Program-made: the position numbers and the translations under genes | From: Roseococcus sp. SDR | GTDB taxonomy: Bacteria; Pseudomonadota; Alphaproteobacteria; Acetobacterales; Acetobacteraceae | Assembly (NCBI RefSeq): GCF_019083995.1 | Contig: NZ_JAHRCU010000014.1 | Location: forward strand, 62,001-126,000 | Reading direction: 5' to 3' | Length of the DNA: 64,000 bases | In this document: positions 35,585 to 42,523 of the stretch, one piece after another | How the letters are laid out: the number at the start of each line of letters is the position of its first letter | Position numbering within the stretch: position 1 is the first letter of the stretch | Notes under the pieces: model-generated | The model's input: only the letters and a program-made list of their open reading frames with translations | What the model was told of the DNA's origin: nothing | Databases searched by the model: none

Positions 35585-36955
35585 TCAGCCGACCCCGCGC
35601 AGGGCCACGGCGTTGCCGCCATCGGTGATGAGATACACGCTGTTGTTCACCACCACGGGCTGCAGGCTGCTGCCATCGGGGATGCGCGAGCGGGCGAGGA
35701 TGTCGCCGTTTTCGGCATTCACCTCGAAGAGCTGCGCATGGCTGCCGGTGATGAGCAGGCGGCCGCCGGCCAGCACGGGCGGGCCCCAGGAGATCGGGTC
35801 GCGGTTGCGGGCTTCATTGGCGAAGGCGGGCAGCGGGGTGATCCAGCGCACCAGGCCCTCGTCGCGCGTCATGCAGATGAGGGAGCCCGCGCGGGTCAGC
35901 ATGAACATCCAGTCGCCCGCAACGGAGGGGGTCTGGGTGCCGCCCACCTCGCGTTCCCAGACGCGGCGGCCGGAGCGCAGGTCGAGCGAGGTGGAGGCGC
36001 CGGCCATGCCGACGGCAAAGACGCGGCCGCGGTCGATGACAGGCAGGGCGGTGATGGCGCCGATATCGGCGATGGAGACGCCGCCGCGGCTGGTGCCCAG
36101 GCTCTCGCTCCACTGCACGCGGCCATCGGCGATGCGGAAGCAGACCACCTCGCCCGAGGGGAAGCCGCCGACGGCCACGTCACCCTCGACGGCCGGGCTG
36201 GGCAGGCCGAGCGGCATGGCCTGGACGGGGGTGGCGCGGAAGGTCCAGGCGCGGGCGCCGTCCTCGGCGTTGAGGCCGAGGAGCTGGTTCTCGATGGTCG
36301 GCACCAGGATGCGGTTGCCCGCGACGGTGAGGCCGCCGCGCGCGGGGGCCGGGAGTGCGGCGCGCCAGCGGATCTCGCCCGAGGCGGGGTCGAGCGCCAT
36401 GATCTCGGCGAGGCCGGTCGCGCAGTAGAGCGTGTCATTGGCGTAGGCGATGGCGCCGCCCACCGCGCCGTCGCGGTCGCGCCGGGGGCGGGTGTCGGTC
36501 TGCCAGCGGCGGCCGCCGCGGGCCACATCCACCGCCGTCACCCAGCCGAAGGCGTCCACGGCGAAGAGGGTGTCGCCCACCACGCGGGCGGAGGCGGTGA
36601 GGCGCTGGCGGTATCCGGTGCCCGAGCCGATGGAGGTGTTCCAGACTTGGCCGATGGGGCTCGGGAGGGAGACATGGCCGGGCGCGTGGCCGGCATTGCC
36701 GCCGGCCGTCGGCCATTCGGTGTTGAGCGCGGCGGGCGGCAGGGTGAAGGGGCGGCCGGCGGCCGAGGAATCCACGGCGAGGCCGCGCTCCACCGCCATG
36801 ACGGGCATGCGCTCGCCGGGCAAGGGCGTCTTGGTCTGGCCGAGGGCGGCGTCGAACCAGTCGCGCATCGTGTCGCAGCCGGCGAGCAGCGTGGCGCTGC
36901 CGAGCAGGGCGGCGCGGCGGCCCAGGGCGCCGCGCGAAGGGGTGCGGTCTTGCAT
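35585..36955 (-). CDS. bamB: outer membrane assembly lipoprotein BamB-like (PQQ/WD-repeat propeller)
   Basis: 456 residues. A lipoprotein signal ends in ATLLAGC (Cys27); the mature part is a beta-propeller built of PQQ-like blades such as YCATGLAEIMALDPASGEIRWRA, LLGLNAEDGARAW and VFAVGMAGASTSLDLRSGRRVWERE. BamB helps the BAM complex insert outer-membrane proteins. Its ATG directly follows the TAG of the yfgM-like gene, and der follows after 15 bp. Confidence 0.92.
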   Translation of the reverse strand: MQDRTPSRGALGRRAALLGSATLLAGCDTMRDWFDAALGQTKTPLPGERMPVMAVERGLAVDSSAAGRPFTLPPAALNTEWPTAGGNAGHAPGHVSLPSPIGQVWNTSIGSGTGYRQRLTASARVVGDTLFAVDAFGWVTAVDVARGGRRWQTDTRPRRDRDGAVGGAIAYANDTLYCATGLAEIMALDPASGEIRWRAALPAPARGGLTVAGNRILVPTIENQLLGLNAEDGARAWTFRATPVQAMPLGLPSPAVEGDVAVGGFPSGEVVCFRIADGRVQWSESLGTSRGGVSIADIGAITALPVIDRGRVFAVGMAGASTSLDLRSGRRVWEREVGGTQTPSVAGDWMFMLTRAGSLICMTRDEGLVRWITPLPAFANEARNRDPISWGPPVLAGGRLLITGSHAQLFEVNAENGDILARSRIPDGSSLQPVVVNNSVYLITDGGNAVALRGVG

Positions 36956-37612
36956 CTAGCTTCCCAATCCTTGCAGCAGGCGGCTTGCGCGGTCACGCAG
37001 GCCCTGCGGCGTGGCCGCATCGGCGAGCACGGCCTGCAACGCGCGGCGGGCCTGTTCGGTGTTGCCGCGCTTGAGGGCGGCCAGCGCCAGCACCTCCTGC
37101 GCGGAGGCGCGCCAGGGGGCGCCGGGGGTGGCGAGCGGCGTCATGCGCGCCTCGATCTGCGCGGCGTCGCCCGCATCCAGCGCATGCAGGCCCCAGAGCA
37201 CGGTGGCGAGGTCGCGATAGAGCGGGTCCACCTCATTGTCGCGGGAGATGGCCTCCCAGGCGGCCAGCGCGGGGTCGAGCTGGCCGGTCTCGGCGAGCAG
37301 GGCGGCGGCGCGCAGGCGGGCGAGCGTGCGGTAGCCGGCGGGCGCGCCCTGGGCGAGGCCGGCGAAGCGCTCGGCCGAGGCGCGGAGATCGGCGCCCTCG
37401 GCGGCGGCGTCACGCGTCGCGGTCAGGAAGGCCTGGCCGGCCTGGGCGGCCTCACGCCGCTCATACCAGCGCCAGCCCTCCCAGCCGCCGATGCCGGCGA
37501 TGGCCAGCAGCAGAACGCCGGTGGCAAGGCCGCCATAGCGCTGGGCGAGCTTCTTCGCGCGTTCGGCGCGAAGCTCCTCATCCACTTCGTCAATCAAATC
37601 CGGCAAGGTCAC
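36956..37612 (-). CDS. YfgM-like TPR membrane protein
   Basis: 218 residues from GTG. Short cytoplasmic N-terminus LPDLIDEVDEELRAERAKKLAQRYGG, one membrane helix (about residues 28-45), then periplasmic helical repeats with TPR character (YRTLARLRAAALLAETGQLDPALAAWEAI, AQEVLALAALKRGNTEQARRALQAVLAD). It matches the YfgM/TPR_21 group, periplasmic chaperone partners of the Sec translocon. The neighbourhood with bamB and der is the conserved one. Confidence 0.88.
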   Translation of the reverse strand: MTLPDLIDEVDEELRAERAKKLAQRYGGLATGVLLLAIAGIGGWEGWRWYERREAAQAGQAFLTATRDAAAEGADLRASAERFAGLAQGAPAGYRTLARLRAAALLAETGQLDPALAAWEAISRDNEVDPLYRDLATVLWGLHALDAGDAAQIEARMTPLATPGAPWRASAQEVLALAALKRGNTEQARRALQAVLADAATPQGLRDRASRLLQGLGS

Positions 37613-37736
37613 GCGCCTTCTGGTTCAGAGTCCCCGCAGCGGGGGCCCTGCGGTATAGAGCATGATCGCCCTGGGGTGAAATCTCGGGCCGCGCGCCTTC
37701 ACCCGCCGGTAACTCCCGCGGTCCATCCTGGGCCGG

Positions 37737-38165
37737 ATGCGCGCCGCCCTTCCCGTCATCGCCCTGCTGGCCGCCCCGCTCCCGCTCGCGGGTTGCGACA
37801 CGACGAGCCTCGCCATCGCGGGCGCGGCCAGCGTCGCCTCCATCACGCTGGTGGGGCGTGGCGTGCCGGACATCCTGGTCTCGGGGCTGAGCGGGCGGGA
37901 TTGCTCGATCGTGCGGCTGGACCGGGGGATGAGCTATTGCGCGCCGGTACCGCCGCCGCCCGGGCCGCCGCCCTATTGCACGCCGAGCCTGGGGCGCGTG
38001 GATTGCTGGGTGACGCCGCCGGCCAGCGTGCCCCTGCAGCGCGGCGTGGTGGATGGGCCCGTCTATCTGACGCCCGCGCAGGAGGCGAACCGCACGGCCT
38101 GGTGGCCCGGCATCCCGCGCGACCTGCTGCCGCGGATCGAGCCGATGGCCGAGCGCACGCCCTGA
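37737..38165 (+). CDS. putative lipoprotein, proline/cysteine-containing
   Basis: 142 residues. Signal peptide with lipobox PLAGC (Cys20), a short hydrophobic Ala/Ile stretch directly after it (SLAIAGAASVASITLVGRG), then a Pro-rich region PPPPGPPPYC and four more cysteines with spacing that could form two disulfides. No family recognised. Codon use and signal peptide support it. Divergent from yfgM and convergent with the next lipoprotein gene. Confidence 0.72.
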   Translation: MRAALPVIALLAAPLPLAGCDTTSLAIAGAASVASITLVGRGVPDILVSGLSGRDCSIVRLDRGMSYCAPVPPPPGPPPYCTPSLGRVDCWVTPPASVPLQRGVVDGPVYLTPAQEANRTAWWPGIPRDLLPRIEPMAERTP

Positions 38166-38185
38166 CGGGCCATCCGGACGGGCCG

Positions 38186-39391
38186 TCAGCAGTGCCGCCA
38201 GTTCGGGTTGTTGGCGCGGCAGAAATTGCGCTCCTCGAGCCGCTGCACCATTGGCGTGGAGGGCAGAGACGGGGCCGTCAGTGCGTCGATGATCGTGTCC
38301 TCGATCATCAGGGCCATGCGCTCGCGCTCCTCCAGGATCCTGCGCCGCTCGGCCGCGGGCAGCGCCGCCCATTCGCGGTTCCGGCGGGCCTGCAAGGCGG
38401 CGAGCTGGAAGGTGTCACCCGGTTGCGTGCCCTCGACATAGTAGATGACGCGACGGCTGCGCGTATCCACGACGGCGATCCGGCCATCGCCCAGGCGCTC
38501 CAGCTCGACGCAGGGGAAGCTGCCCGAGATCTGGCGGCACAAGCGGTTGCCCTCCCAGCGATAATCCCGCTCCTGCAGGCTGAGGTTCGGGAGTTCCAGC
38601 GCCGAACGCGACATGCCGCCGGTCTCGTAGATCTGGCGACCGCCCAGATACCAGGTGGCGGGCAGGGCCGGATCGCCGGTCGCCCGGATCAACCGGACCG
38701 TCCGGCCCTCCAGCAGCGCGCGCGCGGCGGCGGCGTCCAGCGTCTCGCCCCGGTTGGCGGAGCCGGGGGCGGGCGCATCGCCGCGCGGCGCCGCCAGGGC
38801 CGGCATGGCGCCGCGTCCGCCGGCGCTGCCCTGTAAGGCGGCGGAGGCCGCGGCCAAGGTCTCGCCCACATCGGCGGCGCGGCTGCGGGTCAGCTCGAGA
38901 TGGCCGCAGCTGCGGTCATCGAATCGGGCACGCAGCGGCGCATCGGGCCGCGCCCCGCCGACAAAGCCACGCATCGGCGTCGTGCCGCCAGGCTCGATCC
39001 AACGGACCGGGTCCACGCGCAGGCCGCTGCCGCTGCGGTCGGTGGCCGAGACGCGCACCTCATAGCTGCCCGTCTCGCCCGACGCGGCGGCGAAGCGGAA
39101 CAGCCCTGCGCCGCGCCCGTCGGGCATGACGAGCTGCCCGGCATACCGCTCGGATCCGCAAAAGTAGCGGCCGTTCCAGACGCCGCGGAGATCGGCCGGG
39201 CCGCTGGCCACGCCCAGGGCCTGCAGCTGGCCCGCCGTCTGGCCGCGCGTCGCCTGCTGCCAGGGGTTCGCGCCCCGCATGTCAAATCCGGCGCCGGTCC
39301 TCACCAGCCCTGCGACAGGCCGCGCCTCCGGCACGCAAGCGGTCAGCAGAAGGAGGGCCGGGACACAGAGACGCAACGCCATCGACGGCAT
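38186..39391 (-). CDS. large lipoprotein of unknown function
   Basis: 401 residues from MPSMALRLCVPALLLLTACV (lipidation Cys19). The mature part has an N-terminal beta-rich module with YFCGSERYAGQLVMPDGRGAGLFRF and SYEVRVSATDRSGSGLRV (about residues 80-150), a low-complexity Ala/Gly linker (about 190-240), a module WYLGGRQIYETG...RVIYYVEG, and a charged C-terminal helical region ending in ERNFCRANNPNWRHC. I do not recognise the family. An upstream in-frame extension exists but lacks a signal peptide and is rejected. Confidence 0.75.
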   Translation of the reverse strand: MPSMALRLCVPALLLLTACVPEARPVAGLVRTGAGFDMRGANPWQQATRGQTAGQLQALGVASGPADLRGVWNGRYFCGSERYAGQLVMPDGRGAGLFRFAAASGETGSYEVRVSATDRSGSGLRVDPVRWIEPGGTTPMRGFVGGARPDAPLRARFDDRSCGHLELTRSRAADVGETLAAASAALQGSAGGRGAMPALAAPRGDAPAPGSANRGETLDAAAARALLEGRTVRLIRATGDPALPATWYLGGRQIYETGGMSRSALELPNLSLQERDYRWEGNRLCRQISGSFPCVELERLGDGRIAVVDTRSRRVIYYVEGTQPGDTFQLAALQARRNREWAALPAAERRRILEERERMALMIEDTIIDALTAPSLPSTPMVQRLEERNFCRANNPNWRHC

Positions 39392-39491
39392 GGATATCGC
39401 ATTCCCTTGGAGTTGATGCCGTTTGACGTATTTAGCGGGCGGGACGAAGTCAAGGCGAGGGAATGCGGTGCGCACTGCCGCGGATGGAGCC

Positions 39492-40169
39492 CTAACCCTC
39501 CAGGAAGCGGGCGATCCAGCCGCGCATGCGTGGCGCGTCATCCGGGATGCGGAGCGATTCGATGGCGGCCTCGCCGGCCGCGCCATGCATCTCGCGCCGG
39601 CCTTCCAGCAGGGCGATGGAGAAATCCGCCGTGAATTCCGGGTGGCACTGGAAGGAGATGGCATCGCCGTAGTCGAGCCCGGCAAGCGGCGTGAAATCGC
39701 TGGCCAGCGTCACCCGCGCGCCGGGTGGCGCCGCCACCACCTGGTCCTGGTGGGAGGCGGCGATGCGGATGGGGGCGGCGCCATCCATCCAGGGGGCGGG
39801 CGCCGTCACCGCATAGCGGTGCAGCCCGATGCCCCAGCCCTTGTCGGATTTCACCACGCGGCCGCCGAAGGCCTCGGCCATCACCTGGTGGCCGAAGCAG
39901 ATGCCGACCAGCTTCGCGCGGCCGCGCGCGGCGACCAGGAACTGCTTGAGCGGCGCGATCCAGGGCAGGTCGTCATAGACGCCGGCGGCCGAGCCGGTGA
40001 CGAGCCAGGCGTCGCAGGCGGTCGGGCTCTCGGGCAGGGCGGTGGTCACGTCATGCAGCGTCGCGTCCCGGCCGGGCGGGAGGAGGCGGCGCATCATCCC
40101 GCCCATGCTGCCATGGGCGGGGATCAGCGCCTCGGGGATCTCCCCGCATTGCAGGATGCCGATGCGCAT
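39492..40169 (-). CDS. class I glutamine amidotransferase-like protein
   Basis: 225 residues with a complete GATase1 triad: Cys91 in LVGICFGHQVMAEAFGG, His176 and Glu178 in ISFQCHPEF. It resembles the stand-alone GMP-synthase-like amidotransferases (YfeJ type, gamma-glutamyl hydrolase-like) rather than a subunit of a known biosynthetic enzyme, because no synthase partner is adjacent. It would release ammonia from glutamine or cleave a gamma-glutamyl compound. It follows pyrC after 10 bp and is probably cotranscribed. Confidence 0.88.
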   Translation of the reverse strand: MRIGILQCGEIPEALIPAHGSMGGMMRRLLPPGRDATLHDVTTALPESPTACDAWLVTGSAAGVYDDLPWIAPLKQFLVAARGRAKLVGICFGHQVMAEAFGGRVVKSDKGWGIGLHRYAVTAPAPWMDGAAPIRIAASHQDQVVAAPPGARVTLASDFTPLAGLDYGDAISFQCHPEFTADFSIALLEGRREMHGAAGEAAIESLRIPDDAPRMRGWIARFLEG

Positions 40170-40179
40170 GCGCGTGGCT

Positions 40180-41496
40180 TCAGCGGAAGTTCACCGGCTT
40201 GCCGATGGGGCCGCCCAGCACCTCATCCTCGCGCATGGCGACATGGCCGCGGATGATGGTGCCGACCGGCCAGCCCTGGCAGCGATAGCCGTCGAAGGGC
40301 GTCCAGCCGCAGGGGCTCGCGATCCAGTCATTCGTGATCTCGCGCGACTTCGCCATGTCCACCAGGGTGAAGTCGGCGTCGTAGCCGACGGCCAGCCGGC
40401 CCTTGTTCACCGCGCCGTAGATGCGCGCGGGGCCGGCGCACATCAGGTCCACGAGGCGCATGAGGCTGAGGCGCCCGGCGCTGACATGGTCGAGCATGAC
40501 GGGGACGATGGTCTGGATGCCGGTCAGGCCCGCCGCCGTGTCGGGCCAGGGGCGCTCCTTCGCCGCGCGGGAATGCGGCGCATGGTCGCTGCCCACCACA
40601 TCCACCGTGCCGTTGCGCACGGCGGCCCAGGCGGCCTCCAGATGGCGCTGGTCGCGGATGGGCGGGTTCATCACGGCATAGCCGCCCAGGCGGTCATAGG
40701 CCTCGTCGGTCTGGGTCAGGTGGTTCATCAGCACCTCGACCGAGCAGATATCCTTGTAGTCGGCGAGGTAGGCGAGCTCCTCCGCCGTGCTCACATGCAG
40801 GATATGGGCGGGGCGGCCGGTCTTGCGCGCGATGGCCATGAGGCGCTTGGTGCCGAGCAGCGCGCATTCCACGTCGCGCCACTCCATGTGGTTCCGGTGC
40901 GGCATGCCCGAGCTGTAGTTGGGCTTGCGCGCCTGCAGGCGATACTCGTCCTCCGAGTGGTAGCAGATGCGGCGCCGGCCGGAGCGCATCACGGCTTCCA
41001 GGCTCGCATCGTCCTCGATCAGCAGATCGCCCGTAGAGGAGCCGGCGAAGACCTTCACCGCGCAGACATTCTCCTCCAGCTCCAGCGAAGCGAGGTCGGG
41101 GATGTTCTTCTTGGACGCGCCGACATAGAGGCCGACATCGCAATACGCGACCTCGGCCACGTATTTCCGCTTCCAGGCAAGCTGCGCGGAATCCGTGATG
41201 GAGGGCGCGGTGTTGGGCATGTCGAAGACGGCGGCGAGGCCGCCCAGGACCGCGGCCTTGGTGCCGGTCGCGATGGTCTCGACGGCCGCGTCGCCCGGCT
41301 CGCGCAGATGGACATGCGCGTCGATCAGGCCGGGCAGCACATGCAGGTGGCGGCAATCCACCTCCTGCGTGGCCTCGGCATTGCGCAGGCTGCCCATGGC
41401 GGCGATGCGGCCATCGCGCACGCCGATGTCCAGCGGCTCGATGCCCCAGGGGAGCACGGCCTGGCCGCCGCGCAGGATGAGATCGTAATGGGGCAT
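40180..41496 (-). CDS. pyrC: dihydroorotase family amidohydrolase
   Basis: 438 residues from MPHYDLILRGGQAVLPWG. The metal-binding HxH is His61/His63 in IDAHVHLREPG; the bridging-lysine candidate is in ENVCAVKVFAGSSTG, later histidines are in RICYHSEDEYR and HILHVSTAEE, and the catalytic Asp is in VVGSDHAPH. The enzyme class closes carbamoyl-aspartate to dihydroorotate in pyrimidine synthesis; the group also contains allantoinase- and hydantoinase-like members, and no pyrB or other pyrimidine gene is adjacent to settle it. Confidence 0.88.
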   Translation of the reverse strand: MPHYDLILRGGQAVLPWGIEPLDIGVRDGRIAAMGSLRNAEATQEVDCRHLHVLPGLIDAHVHLREPGDAAVETIATGTKAAVLGGLAAVFDMPNTAPSITDSAQLAWKRKYVAEVAYCDVGLYVGASKKNIPDLASLELEENVCAVKVFAGSSTGDLLIEDDASLEAVMRSGRRRICYHSEDEYRLQARKPNYSSGMPHRNHMEWRDVECALLGTKRLMAIARKTGRPAHILHVSTAEELAYLADYKDICSVEVLMNHLTQTDEAYDRLGGYAVMNPPIRDQRHLEAAWAAVRNGTVDVVGSDHAPHSRAAKERPWPDTAAGLTGIQTIVPVMLDHVSAGRLSLMRLVDLMCAGPARIYGAVNKGRLAVGYDADFTLVDMAKSREITNDWIASPCGWTPFDGYRCQGWPVGTIIRGHVAMREDEVLGGPIGKPVNFR

Positions 41497-41642
41497 GGAA
41501 GTCTCCGTCGAACGAGGCGCCAATCTGACGCGTCCCGCGCCGCGCGCAAGACGGGCGCTGGACGCGGGGCATCGGCTTGGGGAAGGATGGCGGCAAGCGG
41601 CCCAAGGCCGCAGCCGCCGGGTGGTTCCTCAGGAGTTGCCGC

Positions 41643-41843
41643 TTGCGCGATGCCCCACCCTCCCCCTGCCGCAACCTCTGCCGCCTCGAAGCGCAGATCT
41701 GCGCCGGCTGCGGCCGCACCGGCGCGGAAATCGCGCGCTGGCCGGCGGCGGAACCCGCGGAGAAGCACGCGATCCTGCACCGCAGCGCCGCGCGCATGGC
41801 GGCGCGAACCGCATGCGGCGAAGTTGTGCTTGACGCCACATGA
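41643..41843 (+). CDS. DUF1289 protein (copy 1)
   Basis: 66 residues from TTG, chosen because AGGAG sits 7 nt upstream and because DUF1289 proteins are about 50-75 residues. The core SPCRNLCRLEAQICAGCGRTGAEIARW has the four-cysteine CxxxC...CxGCxR..EI.RW pattern of the family, possibly metal-binding, function unknown. It ends 17 bp before the start of the cobalamin riboswitch. A second DUF1289 gene lies on the far side of the riboswitch. Confidence 0.7.
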   Translation: MRDAPPSPCRNLCRLEAQICAGCGRTGAEIARWPAAEPAEKHAILHRSAARMAARTACGEVVLDAT

Positions 41844-41860
41844 CATAAGGATATGTTGAT

Positions 41861-42086
41861 ATTGCGTTGGTCCGGCGCGAGCCGGTGAAAAGGGAACGCC
41901 GTGCGGCCCCCTCCCCGCCAGGGAGGCCAGGCCAAGTCGGCGGCTGCCCCCGCAACTGTCAGCGGTGAGCTGACCCTGCTTCGCCCCGCTTCGGGGCGCG
42001 CCACTGGGGTTCATCCCCTGGGAAGGCGGCAGGGCCGGCGACGACCCGTGAGCCAGGAGACCTGCCAGCGCATCGACCCACCCAAT
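41861..42086 (+). ncRNA. cobalamin (AdoCbl/B12) riboswitch
   Basis: All landmark segments appear in order: GCCGGTGAAAAGGGAA (about 41880), GCCCCCGCAACTGT (about 41945), GCCACTGGG..CTGGGAAGGCG (about 42000-42027), and the B12 box AGCCAGGAGACCTGCC (about 42051-42066). Terminal segments ATTG..TTGGTC and GACC..CAAT could close the outer stem. It should turn off downstream expression when cobalamin is present. Downstream lie a short open frame, a DUF1289 gene and metE, the B12-independent methionine synthase, which fits the logic. Confidence 0.95.
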
Positions 42087-42122
42087 CCCGGCGCGGGGTG
42101 CCGCCGGACAGGAGACTTGACC

Positions 42123-42203
42123 ATGCGCCTTCACCGCGCCCGAACGCCCATCCCCAGACCCGGCCCCGGCCGTTGGCGGTGTCCCGGCCCCCTCCAGGGC
42201 TGA
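42123..42203 (+). CDS. possible leader peptide between riboswitch and DUF1289
   Basis: A 26-residue open frame (MRLHRARTPIPRPG...) with a good ribosome site (AGGAG, about 8 nt spacing) 37 bp after the riboswitch. It stops 5 nt before the DUF1289 ATG, so it could couple translation to the downstream gene or carry the SD that the riboswitch controls. It is short and Arg/Pro-rich, so it may also be chance. Confidence 0.35.
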   Translation: MRLHRARTPIPRPGPGRWRCPGPLQG

Positions 42204-42208
42204 CCGCC

Positions 42209-42421
42209 ATGCCAGCCCCCCTTGGCCAGGCCGAGGCGCCCGCCTCGCCCTGCGTGCAGCTCTGCGCGCTGGATGCGGCGGGCATCTGCCTCGGCTGCGG
42301 CCGCAGCCGTGACGAGATCACCCGCTGGATGCAGGCCTCGGCCGCGGAACGCGCCGTGATCCGCCGCGCGGCGCAGGAGCGGCTGGCCCTTCGCCACCTT
42401 CCGCCACACCCGGTGCGCTGA
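42209..42421 (+). CDS. DUF1289 protein (copy 2)
   Basis: 70 residues from MPAPLGQAEAPASPCVQLC. Core: PCVQLCALDAAGICLGCGRSRDEITRWMQASAAERAVIRRAA, a textbook DUF1289 cysteine pattern. It lies between the B12 riboswitch and metE, so it should be expressed when cobalamin is scarce. It is clearly a paralogue of the DUF1289 protein upstream of the riboswitch (both have CxxxC, GCGR, EI.RW). Function of the family is unknown. Confidence 0.85.
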   Translation: MPAPLGQAEAPASPCVQLCALDAAGICLGCGRSRDEITRWMQASAAERAVIRRAAQERLALRHLPPHPVR

Positions 42422-42523
42422 CGCAGCCCCCGCGATCGCGGGGCCAGATCCGCCGCCCGCCCCGCACAGGGCGAACGGCGAAGGCCGCGCCACGCCCGGA
42501 CCTCGTCTCAGGGATGACAACAC

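Noticed and set aside
34226-38836. Plus-strand open frame of 1536 codons
   Set aside because: It is antisense to der, bamB, yfgM and part of a lipoprotein gene, all well supported. The product is His/Gly/Ala/Arg-rich with no domains; long antisense frames are usual in such GC-rich DNA.
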